Shown: one piece after another, positions 1 to 13,100 of the stretch
Numbering within the stretch: the stretch's first letter is position 1
Layout of the letters: every line of letters begins with the position of its first letter
Assembly (NCBI RefSeq): GCF_954871325.1
Contig: NC_088775.1
Coordinates: 28,931,561 to 28,995,560, forward strand
DNA: 64,000 nt
Source of the DNA: Gordionus sp. m RMFG-2023
Lineage: Eukaryota > Nematomorpha > Gordioida > Chordodea > Parachordodidae
Reading direction: 5' to 3'
Made by a program: the position numbers and the translations under genes
Notes under the pieces: model-generated
Seen by the model: only the letters and a program-made list of their open reading frames with translations
Told to the model about the DNA's origin: nothing
The model's database searches: none

Positions 1-786
1 AAAATATCTCTAAAGTGTCTTGTTTCATATCATACTTAAACTGAAACATAAGTTAAATTAATAAATATGATATTTGTCTAGAAAATAAAAATAAGTATTC
101 TCAAATTTAAACTTATAAAATTAATTAATATTTTTCTTAACTCTCTTTTGCACATTGTTTTCCCGAGGTTCACATGAAATTAGGCGCATTTTTTTGCCAA
201 GTGCTGAAATTCCAGGTGGGTCCTAAAGAACCGATTGTGTCAGAAACAATGAAAAAAAGTGATATTAGGAATCTTAATTTATTTTTTAATTTTTCTAATT
301 TCCGCTGTAACCAAAGAATTGGAGCTAAAGGATGTGCAACCCTATCAACGCATGAGCGGGATTCTGTCGTTCCATAGAAGAAGTGTCATACTGTCATAGC
401 TGATATTAGATTACGTCCTACTAGTTTAAAGTTGATGAAATCTTGTTAGAAAGGAAAGATATTGCAATAATCGGATTTATTGCTTTGGTGGCATGAATGC
501 ACCTTATTCTAAGGAAAATATATTAAATTTTTTATAAACTTAAAAGTTTATTATTTTTGAATACTTACATTTTTATTATTAAATATTCGATTTATATCAT
601 TGTAATATTATATATTACATTATTAAATTAGATTTTAAATCTTGATAATAAAATAAATATATATGATTAATCTATTAGAATGTTAAATTTACATTTTCAA
701 AAAACACCCAACCATCGCTGCCATAGGGTTATTGACGATTGCGATACGATAATAGTATGATTTCATACATGCACTTATAACAACTC
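1..786. other. AT-rich stretch upstream of GUSB
   Basis: No gene, repeat boundary or clear core promoter was recognised. The open frame at 174-377 has no family features. Confidence 0.4.
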
Positions 787-1115
787 ATGTTATATATTGT
801 TATTTTTGTGTTAGCATACGATTTTATAGACTCATTGCTACCGGTACAAAACAATGAATTTAGAGAGATAAAGTGCCTTAATGGCCTGTGGAAATTCAAG
901 GTCCTTCCATCACTTAATACTACGATTGGTTTTGATCAAAATTGGTATGATTACCCCATGAAGAATTTCATATTGATGCCTGTACCCTCGAGTTACAATG
1001 ATATAACGCTGGATTCAAATATTCGCAACTTCTTAGGTTGGGCATGGTATCAAACAGAGATTTATATTCCACCATCATGGATTACAGAATATAAATACTT
1101 ATCTTTAAATAATAT
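787..1115 (+). CDS. GUSB: GUSB exon 1 (start and signal peptide)
   Basis: It starts at an ATG followed by a hydrophobic run ([10 protein letters not shown]), a likely signal peptide. The family motifs [19 protein letters not shown] and [10 protein letters not shown] follow. The donor is GTAAGT at 1116 and the exon ends in phase 2. Its base composition is more AT-rich than the later exons. A further upstream non-coding exon cannot be excluded. Confidence 0.9.
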
Positions 1116-4100
1116 GTAAGTTGAAATATTATTTTAAAAAAATTATATATTTAGTTTAATGATATGGCAGCGATCATGAAGAAAAAGCATCATTCAAATA
1201 TATATTGAGATTTGAAAGTGTTAATTACTATGCCATGACTTGGATTGATGGTGTTCTAATTGGATCTCATGAAGGTGGACATTTACCTTTTGAATTTGAC
1301 ATATCAAATTTTGTTATAACATCCAAAAGTAAAAATATTTTGTTATAAGCTTTATTTAGTTAATTCTATTGTAAATTTATACTGGATTTTTAAAATTGTT
1401 GAAATCATATCCTTTAGAGAAACCCCACTGATTCCAAAGATCTCTTAATTTTTTTAACAATCTAACTTATACATTATCTCAAATTTGCTCTACATCTATT
1501 ATTACATTATGTGTTTTATATATCTAAACATTTTCATGAAACTTTTCTATGTTTGAAAGCTGTTTTTAAGTTTTAAAATTAAAAATAGCATTTGGTTATA
1601 GAATGGCATGTGCATTTTGCTTAAGCAAATACTTTTAAAATATATTATTTATCAAAGCTTATTATTTCTCAGACATTTTTTTTCCAATTAAATGAAACTT
1701 ATGAAAGTATGTGTTAATATAATCTAAAAAATAATTATATGAACAAAAATATTATGCATTGATCAAAATTCATGATAAGAAGAAAAAAGTTAAACAATTT
1801 TTTTTTCTATTGCTTGATTCTTATATCATTTCAATTGCTATTTGAAAAAATGCTATTCCTTCAGTTGCAACATTCTACATTGCATAGGCAACCCATCCTG
1901 CATGGCCCAGATAGCATATGCCCTTCCCTAGAATTATTCTAATTCTAGTTCACTCTGTTTAAATGTTGATAACTGTTGAACTTCATCGAGTGAATAGACC
2001 AATATTTTAAAAAATAGCAAATAACATTTAAACAATATAAGATGACTAATTTCAATAGAATAATTAAATATTTGTTTTGATTCATAGAATAAACAAACTA
2101 TATTCTTCCAGCAAAAATAAAACAACTTTTTTAATAATAATAATATATGTCCATCATGAAAAATATTTTATGGTGCCTTTGCTGCCTAGCATTAATTAGT
2201 CCACAAAACCAAATGCAGTTTGGAACTGCTGTACCCCATCATATTTTAGTTGGTACATAAAATATTTATTTAAATTTGTTTATTTAGTGGTAATATTTAT
2301 TTTTTATTTGATCTACGAAATATGGCGGAAAATTTTTTATAATGCACAATCAAATTAGCTATTTTATACAAAGCAAACATTTACAAAATTAATCACATCC
2401 TTGTTCTGCCTCCTTTCCCAATTTATTTGTTAGCTTGATTTATATTAATATTTTAATTTGGGCAAAATCCAAAATTTGTTTATTAACCAAACCAAAAATA
2501 AAAGTCACCATCCTAAAAACTTAAGTCATAAGAAAGAAGCGGGTTTTTTTTTTGGTTCTGGGTTGTTGAGTCCGATTTATATAAATATTTTGCATAATCG
2601 TTTGGTTGAATTAGAGACTACCATTTTTTAAAAAAATTAACCGCTCTCCTATTAAAGTAGTCGGAAAAGAAGCTAATACGCTATGTACTATCCGGTGATC
2701 GGGGAATTTAATCGCACGATTGACCACCTTTCATGAGAATAATGTCTGACATATTTATTTACTGTTATATATAATAACCTTTTAAATTATTTTGGGTTTG
2801 GACCTCAAAACTGGAAAAAAGCCAGTACGATCACCTGATTTATCTGTATATTCTTGGAGTTATTTTAAAACTCATCGCTGGTACTCATTTATACACATCC
2901 AAAATAAAACCGTTATTGATCACAGACAAACACCCCAACCGATGCTTTACAGGTATCGGGTGAAATTTGGAGCTTGCACACTATGCCAATCTTTTTTTCT
3001 GTTAAAACGAATTAAATATTAAACGTGAATAGCCACTCCACTACCCAATTTTTTTAAAATCAATCGTCTATTTAAATTGAGCTTAAAAAACAAATGATTA
3101 TTACATGCCAAAATTTCTCCATACCAGGTGGACATGAACCTCCTCTCTTTTTCCCCTCCCAAGTGAAATCTAACAGATACATATGCTGCAAAAAATTCAC
3201 TACCTTTCTTTGCATAATCCCAATAAATCAATAGAAGATATGGGCTATTATAGATTTTTTTTTTTAAATTACAAATTATTTATATTTCATTTTTTTTTAT
3301 AGTGGCACCTCATCTTCTCACCGTGGCCGTTAACAACACGCTTACTCACTTCACTATCCCCCAGGCTGATATCCATCGAAGTGATTTTACTTCTGCCTTT
3401 GAATCATCCACATACGGTTCATCGACATTTTTTTTACTAAAGATTTACATTTTCTTTAAAAATGAATTCTATATTGCAATTTTATAACTTTGAATTTACG
3501 AGGCACCTTAGTTTTTATTTACAAATGTTTTTTTAGGGCAATAAGAACTTTATCTCAGAATAAGCCACGTTTGGAGATCTTGCTGTAGATTTACAGGTTC
3601 CCTTTCTGAATTATTATAAATATCGCTAAAAACAAAAAAAATGGGAAATTCTTATATTTCCTGAATTTTTTTTAAAGCAAATTTGAAATATATATTAATA
3701 AATGTTAGGGAAATAAACACATTTGTGTTTCAATTTAATTTTTTTAAAATCAAAAATGGGGGAAATATCGATATTCCCAAAAGATTTGGGAACAATAATG
3801 ATATTTCCTCCCATTTTGGTGATTTTTTTAAAAACTCAATTTATAATACAAGTTTACTTCCCTATATGGTAAGCGAGATTCCTAATTTTTAGCGATTTAA
3901 AACCTATCCCGTCCCGATAATTATCAATAGGTTTTATTTAAAACTTAAAGACCATACATCGAGAGGACCGGGCTTTAATTTATATATGGTTTTTATAAAA
4001 AATATTTATCTGAGACCTGTAAAGATCGACATTTTATGCCCGGCCGATTTTTTGGGGAAAAATATTTTTAAACCCCACGTCTGGGTTTCCTGAAAAAGAG

Positions 4101-7100
4101 ATAATTTTAGCATAAATTTTTATATTTGATTTAACCCTGTCAGGGCTTTTCTATATGCCCAGCAGGTCTCTCAAATAGTATATCAAATTGAAACTTACTA
4201 GCTTATGCATTTTAATCTTAACGTATATACTCCTTCCGCGTGTTCAATTAGATTGGCCCTCTGGGTGCATATTCCCATGGAAGGCACATATATATAAAAA
4301 ATAGTCGTATAAGATTTTCACAAGTTTGGCCACCTTGAGCTCATAAAAAATGTGTTTTTAGAGATGCATCTATCAAGTCGATACTCACGGTATCGATGTG
4401 AGTAGCTGTATCGATCGATACTTTCAATTTTAGTAGGTGCAAGTGGCCTTTGCTTAAAAATGATAAATAACTTTTTAATAAATTTTTTTTTTTTAAAGTC
4501 AACATTAGAGGTCGGCTTTAAACTGACCCCGTCCAGCCAAATTTTCTATCTCGTTTTTAGCCCGGCCTTAAATAATTTTACTCAAGACGACTCGTAAAAT
4601 ATATTTTAAACCAGTTGTCCGCCCTAACCCGAAATTTTCTTTTCCCGAACTAGTCTGCGGACTGGGCTTCGGACTATGTTGGCATCTCGTCTACCCGCTA
4701 TAAATTATTTTTCAAGAAATATAACTACATTATTATTTTTTGATATCGGCCCTTACCGTGTTTGTATCGTGGTATCGAATTGAGTATCTGTATATCGTTT
4801 AAAAAGGTGGTATGCGCTTATCCCCATATTTTTTTTAGGTATTTTTTTACCATTTTATTTTTGAATATATTATTATGCCAAAGAAAATATTGGCTTTTTA
4901 AAATTTTATATTGTAGATAGCTAGAGAAAGAATTTTAGAACGTTTTTTTTCGGGCCTGACCCTACCCGTAGAATTTTTTTGACGGCTCGGTTTGCCCCAC
5001 CATAAAGAAAAAAATCTGGAAAAATAGTTTCTAACAAATTGCCCAGCCCGAGAAATGATTTGCATTACAAGCCCGGGCCCGTGCAGATCCTTTAATTTGA
5101 ATCAAAGTGATTCGCATGATTTCCTAAAATAAAGGATATTATAATTCTAGTACATCAACAACATCATATCTATTTTGTAAGAACTCGATGGATATTAGCT
5201 ATCGGAGTTAGGCTTGATGATTCATAACTATTTATTAGCTTTTGTTTGAGTTTATTATAAAAAAGAAATATAAAAATGCAAATTAATCCCATTGAATATA
5301 GCTTATTAATTCCTTTTGATCATCTCGCTCGACAGTATTTTAAAAACAAATTCAACATTTGAAATTTTTTTTTTGAATTTTATAAACGAGAAATCTAATC
5401 TTATATTATTTTTCATCACGCGACAGAATATGTGGATAAAGCGAGCGAGATCAAAAGGAATCGCGGGAACTCTTTTTACCCATCGGGATACATCAAACAG
5501 CAATTGCTATTCGATTTTTTCAATTACGCCGGCATCCATAGAAACGTTTACCTGATCAAGGTGCGTCGGTCTTACATAGCCGATGTGTCAGTCAAAACGG
5601 TTGCCGCTAGGGTATTTATGGAAAAAATCAAGAGGCTCGAGGACGATGGGCCCAAATGGGTTTACGACTACGGTAATATTTATACAATTTTGCTGGTAAA
5701 GTTTTAGCGGAAGGGGGGGGGGTAGGGGTGGGTGAGCGTCAAATGTTTCTTAAATTTATTTTTATTTGACCCCGGGTTTCAGGCCTACTTGTAGGGATAT
5801 AAAGGAGCTGTGACCACGACAATGATGAATCGTCCCTTAAATCGATTTTCGTTTTAATATGCGAATCAGAGTCTTAGAATGAAATAAAGGCCCGGCCTAG
5901 GCCCGAAAAAATAAAATGTTATATTTCCTTCTTTCTTTCTTACCTTCCTATTTAATTCTATTTTTTTGCATGATTGTATATATCACGATAATAAAATTAA
6001 TTTAAAAAATAGGTAAAGTTTCAAAAAATAAATCAGGAAGGTGGGACGTGATTAAAATATGTTTCTTTAATAATTCAACGGGGTTGGAAGCACAAAAAGT
6101 AATTTATATACTGGATAGGGTTTTAGTTTTTAAAACGTTTAAAAAATGGCTCTTTATTTTATTCATGCCGAATATAATTTATATAATAATAAATGACTTT
6201 AAAAAAGATGTCGTTGACGGACTTGATATGGGATCTAGAAATGTTAGTTCCGCTCGGATCGATTTCGATGTTACCGTAAATGGGATCAGTGAGGAAGAGC
6301 TGAAAAGTTATTTAATGTCAATTTGAAATTTTTTTTATAAATGATATAAATTATTTCCTACCATTCGACAAATTGTTTTTAATTGCAATCATAGTATATC
6401 ATTCTAATCTATGCCAATTCAGCGTACGATTGGACTTGCACCATCGCTATAAGGGGAGATCCCGAAAAGTCTAGCTCGTCTAAGTACCTCGACCCAATCT
6501 TAGTGAACTTATCGCGTTACCGCACCCATCCAAATGACCTAGATAGGCAGGATGATGGATTCCAATCTGTATTTTTCAAGCAAACGGTTTTGTTGGAAGA
6601 CGTTCAATTTTGGTGGCCTCAGTCTATGATCCCGGACTTGGCCCCTGGCTTCTTGTACACCGCTAGAGTGACCTTGATGAGAGCCCTCAGGGTTCCTTCC
6701 AACGGTATCCATTTAGGCGAAGAGAACCGAGTTGTGATGGACGTGTACACGCAACCTTTCGGTGTCAGAAGCCTAGAAATTAAATCCAAACCCCGCTTCG
6801 TAAAGGGCACAATTGATGAAGCCCTGATCGGTTCCGAAAACGGAACTCATCGTAATGATACGCTCGATAGTTCTAAATCATCGCCCCCTAAAACGCGTTT
6901 CCTGGTGAACGGTCTCCCATTTTACTTTCGAGGATTCGGCTGGCACGAGGATTCACCCATAAGAGGGCGCGGTCACGACCCGGTTTACACTGTGTCCGAT
7001 TTCGATAAAATATCTTGGCTGGGTGCTAACTCATTTCGGACCTCTCATTACCCTTACGATGAGAGCGTAATGGACATGTGTGATCGCATGGGGATTGTGG

Positions 7101-10100
7101 TTATCAACGAATTGCCAGGTGGGTTATTTCATAATTCCTTTTATGACAAACGCCGATCAAACCCCAATTTTGAACTCATAATATTTCACCTCAATATTTA
7201 TGAATTAATGATATTTAAATTAAGTTAGCTATCTTAAGTTACATATAAAAATTAGGTCTGTGCCGATTCACACCTACGATCCGATATTGTTAAAAACTGA
7301 TCCGATACCGGTCCGATTCGATACTGGTCCGATCCGATATTTGTATTGATTTTTATTTACCATCTATCTTTGTATCAATGCCACAAGAATATCAATTTTT
7401 CTTTTTGAAAAAAAACCAACTAACTTTCCTAATAAGTGTATTTTGTTTTTTTATTCTCCAAAATTTAACAATTTATTTATTTGCAATGTTTATGGGTGAA
7501 TGTACAGTGTTGTTGAACAGCTCCATTTGGCTGATTTTTAAAAGGGTTAAATCAATATTTTAGTCAAAATATTATAACCTAAGTCTCGAGATTTCGCCAA
7601 TAGAATCCAATTCTCTTTGCCATATGTGAGAAAAATGAATAAGCTTGAGTAATTTACTTTTGGCTAAAATCTTGGTTTTTATAATTGAACAAAAAATAGG
7701 ATAATTTTAACTCTTTTTTAAAAAATTGCCACAAATTGTATTTTAGTTCCTTTTATTAATATATTATTATGAAATTATTTATACCTTTATCTTAAGAAAT
7801 AAGTATTATTGATATATGTTATATATAAAATAAATTATAATATTTGAGAATAAAAATTAACGTTGGTCTGAAATTGTGGTGCTCTTGCAAAATCGTATAA
7901 ACTGGAAAAAACGATTTTAAAATTTAGATTCAAATATGGAATACTTACAGATTAATATTAGTAAAGATATTTATAATACTATATCTAAACGATAGCCTAA
8001 AAAAATCTTACTTAAAAATATTTTGTAAGAATATTATTTGATAAAATTAAAATACAAGTAAATTAAAATTAACACTTTATTATGAATTCGTTTTTTTGTT
8101 CAAATGCTCCATTCATTTTTATTTATGATAGTTTATTAAATAAAAGCACAATAAACAGAGATAACTAATAATCAAATCATATAATAAAAAGAAAGAAAAC
8201 GCCGAATCTTTATTTAATTCTAATTTGTTAATGGAAATAATAATTTAGCTGAATAAAAAAATTATGGAAATATTTAACCGATAATTTTTTCCATACATAT
8301 TTTATATAGTAATTTTTTTTTATAAAATTTAAAGATGCGCACAACGGGTGATTATAAAATAGAATAATATCGTAGATAGCGCTTATATTAGCAATAATTA
8401 CTAAAATACTTCGAAATTGTTAGTGCTCTAACATGGCTAAAATTTAATATTTTTAAATATAGTTTTTATTTATATATTTATTGAAAATTAATCAAATAAA
8501 ATCTGCTCCTAACTTAATCTTAGAGATTTTATTTTGAGCACTCCCATTTCAGACAAAAAAGGAAAGAAAAAGAAAGAAGGATTAGATTCAATATTAATTA
8601 GATTAACAAGACAGTATAAATATCAACAACAAAAATATAATATATAAAATAGAAGTGACGAACTTTAGTGGTTGATCTGAATTAAATACTGCTTGAATTA
8701 TATAATATTTTAAACAATATATATAATAAAATATTTTTCCCATATTTTTTCAAGGAAAAATTTAAAGTAACGAGTAATTTGTACTAAAAAAAACTCGTTA
8801 CTCGCTACCCTTTCTCCACTAAAAAAGTAACGCCTTTAGTAACGACGTTATTTTAAAGCACTACTATTGAATAATCATAAAATTTATTTAATTAATATTT
8901 TGTGATAAAACTTACTTAAAAGCTACCAAATAAAAATGGATGAAACTTCACAGAAGTATAGTTTAGAATATAAGAGACTCCTTGAAAAAAGAGTCCAAAT
9001 ATTATCGCTTCACCGACGATCAATATTTTATATCTTTTACTCTTATAAGATAAAAAGAATATAAGATAAAAAGAATTAATTTTTTTAAAAAGAAAGAAGT
9101 TAAGTTTATCCTGATATTATTTTTTGATTTCCAGGTCGGAATACCTTGAATTTACTTGATCCGCCTAATTATATTAAAATGGGAAGGCCTAAATATACTT
9201 TTAAATTAACTTTCTAATAATTTTTTTGAGAGTCAGTTGGGCTATGAATTTTATTAATCCTAGTCAGACCTCACTCCGAAATTATAAGTTAGTTTTTTTT
9301 TGATATGAAAGTGAAAGTGAACAATCGGGCAAATCACCTGGAAGCCCTCACTCTTGAATTGTGGGTGGGCAATCTATTGAAAGAAACGAAGTAGTTCTGT
9401 AGAACGACTATATTTAGCCAATTTTAAAATTAAGATTTTAGCCAACGCAAACCATGAGATTTCGTTAATAGATGAACCTTTCTACCATCTATGAGCAAAA
9501 TCTCCATGCTTGCATAATATTTTTTTGGCTAAAATATTGAGGCTAGTCATTTTCCATTAAACAACAATATAACGAAAATGTGTTTCAAAAAAATCCCAAA
9601 ATTCAAATAATTTTGTTTTTCTTATTCGTAAATTTAGAAAATCCCATATGAATATTGAATTGTTTTTTAAATTAGATTAAACTGATAAAAAATTTTTAGT
9701 GCTTTATTTGAATAGTTATAAATATAGTATTTAAAATATTGACAAAAAATAGAGTGTATTAAGGCATTACAAACTAAATTACATTTTCATAAACGTCCTC
9801 AACAAGAACAAATCATTCAAACAAAAACGGCAGCCCTTGTCGGGATGGAGATTTTTTATTTATTTTATAACTCGGCGATATGTTTATTTTTTAGGCCTGT
9901 CTTGGATATGTATTTTACATCATTTTCAGATAATTTGAAAGTGTGAACTTTTTTAAAATCGGCTCGGTTAGATTTTTCATGAAAATGTTAATTGGCATTC
10001 ATTATTTATTTTCCGTCCAGACTGGGCTTAAGCTTGGGCCTGCAGGTCTCTGAAATATATATATACTTTTTTTCTCCATCTAGCTGTAGGTGTCCGGTAT

Positions 10101-13100
10101 TTCAACGATAAAACCCTGGCCCTTCACACCCAAATGGCGAAAGAGCTATACAGTCGAGACAAGAACAGACCGTCCACTTTCCTCTGGTCTTTGGCTAACG
10201 AACCCCGTTCCGCTCTCAATGAGAGCAAGAATTATTTTAAGAGTCTATCGGATCTTTTTCACATTCTAGATCCCCGAAGGTTCGTTACAGCGGCCATTTA
10301 CGAACCAACCGGAAGGGATTTGATAGGTATCAGCTGTTATATATTTTATTTTTTCATAGTCTTTCAATTGAGGAATTTTTTTTTAGGGATGTTATATAAT
10401 ATCTTCCTTTAATATAAAAATGAAACTTCCAATCTTTTGTATTACCTGAGATAATGAGAGTTAGAGGCATAAAAATCGTTCTCTTTACTCTTTATTGATA
10501 ATATTCAATTTATTTATTTCAAAAACCTGCAGAGTTACTAATTGCACCTCCCGGCTCGGATTTTTTAAAATATATTATATTTAATTTTTATAGATAATAA
10601 TGGCGATATTTGGTTTTAAAATATATGGTCCGGCCCGGGTATATTTAAAAATTTAAAACACGGCCCAGCCCGTGTACCCGGGCTTAAGGCCGGGCCTGCA
10701 GGTCCCTGATTTATTTATTAAAAGCAAAATTAGTTTGCGCATTGATTTTAATACTAATATAAATTAAATTAATGATTGATAATTATAGGGTAAAAATTTA
10801 AATTAAAGAAATTCTTTGTTAACCACCATATGTCAATTTTAAAATAAAGTAATTTTTCAAAATGGCTATAACCTCCAATTTTTTTTCTCAAATTTATTTT
10901 TACTCTTTTTTCCACAATAATTTAGAACGGTTTCTTAATTTTTTCAAAAAAAATATTGCGAATAATATAAAAAAAATTACAAATGGCACTATTCAGCTAC
11001 TAATTACCAACAATTAATGTTCGCTAAATTCAATGTGTCATACGCTTTCAAAATTAACCCATCTGTCTTATTGATATTATTGTTATATTACTATATCAGA
11101 TAGGGATAAGTGGACGGGGTCAGCTGGCCAACCCTCCTAATTTATTCGCGATTATGAGTTAATATCCCTATGTCGACTGAGCGTCGGAGTTTAACTCACC
11201 TTTTTATACATGCGGCAGACATGTCATGTCACAGCCAAGTTTATACATATAAATTGAAAAATACACAAAATTTAATGGGTAAAAATTGCCTTAATTCATA
11301 GGATTGGTTACTCTACATATGCAGGAATACATTTCAGGTCAAATCAGACTTTCAAAATTTAATAATTGTTCTTAAATGATAAAATGAAAATATTACGAAT
11401 CCCCATGGTTTCCATATCTCAATACTACACATATATTAGGATCAAAGAAATATGCCCCACAAAAAGCCAATTTGAAATAGTTCACATTTATTTGCGTCCG
11501 CATTTTGAAAATGCAATACTACGACAAAGCGTAATACATTCCCAGGTTTTATCATTTTAACCCCCGATATGTCATTTTTCTTTCGATGTTAACCCGTTAA
11601 TTACCAAGACATAAAAAAAATTTAATTTTATTTATTAATACATTAGTATAAACATATTTATATACCAAAATTTCACATTATATGATTTTTTGAATTTTCC
11701 AAAAATCAAACATTGGAAGTTTTGAAAAATAATGAATAAATAAATAAATATAATGCCCTTTACTCTCAAACCTTCACTCTCAAAAATATAACTTAACAAT
11801 CCTTTCTTAATAATTAAATAAATACCAACAGTAAACATTACTAAAGGACAAACAGATTGTTTAATTTCATGTTATACCATATTTTATTTATGTTCACATC
11901 CAAATAATTATAAAGGTTTCATATTCATAAAAATAGTTGAATCTCCTCCATTCTTTGTTCTTCCCAGCTGACATCTTCTCCTCTCCCATTCTCCCTTCTT
12001 CCCCCAAGGAAAAATTCATTCTTCATGTCATAAAATGACTGACATTCAGTATATTATATTAAATTTATTTCTTCTTTTTTTTCAGCGGTTACAACACGCC
12101 CACCCTTCACAAGTCCAGCGTCCCTCTCTGTGGTGGTGTTGTATCGAATCACCTCTTTGAATTGTATCGGGACACCTTGAAGACGTTTAAGGAATTTATC
12201 GAATCGTCTTCCCTTATGATTATTTATAATATAATATCTCCAATACATTTCAATATATAATCACGAAAACACATATTATCAATTATGACATATACATTGG
12301 GGTATCTGCATTTATAATCTATGGAACATTAATATGGACAATGTAATATCAGCAAAACATAATAATTCATTCATTTTAAGACATTTGGGAAATAGGATCT
12401 ATAATATACATCATTTGGGTATGATTAATGGTATTAGGAAATAACGATTTTACATATAATACTGTAATGTGAACACATGATCTATGTGTGAAATGCAATT
12501 TCAACACATGTAATTGTCCTTCTGTCATGTAAACAAAATCAAGGCTACATTTTTATAAATATCTCCTAAAATAGATATAAAAAGACATTTTTATGTATTA
12601 AAAATGATTGTGCAAATTTGCCAAACAAAGATTTTAAATAAAATTACACGACATATGTATAGAAATAAATTTAATATTTTAAAGGGAGGAAAAATATATA
12701 ATATGTAGAAAATACAATATTTTTTATCTAGGAATTACTCAGTATCCTAAGAAAAATATACCATTTCTACCTAACTCTGCCATCACAATTAGCACAAATT
12801 CACAAAAATGTAGAATGCGAAGTAACAAAAATTGAGAATATAATGGGCTATATGGTATATATGTAAAGAATTTTTAATATACCTTCACAATATAAAATAA
12901 TTTGAGTTTTTTTTTTAGAAAAAATGTTCTTAAAGTAAATAGTGATGTGCTATATAATTATTGCAAAGATAAAAAAAATGTAATATGCAGCATAAATTTA
13001 CAAAAAAAAATTTACACAAAAAAAAACTTTCTCCAGTACTAAACAATATTCCCACCTCAAGGCATACCCATTAACATGGCTGACCTTATCTGTAAAAATA

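Noticed and set aside
6619-6810. Minus-strand open frame inside GUSB exon 6
   Set aside because: Shadow of the GUSB coding strand, which is less AT-rich and so has fewer stops in all frames. The same holds for 16554-16754, 21182-21385 and 5306-5503.
11558-11585. TTTTAACCCCCGATATGTC as a piggyBac end with TTAA
   Set aside because: No inverted partner was found beyond 15690, so it could not be tied to piggyBac copy 1.
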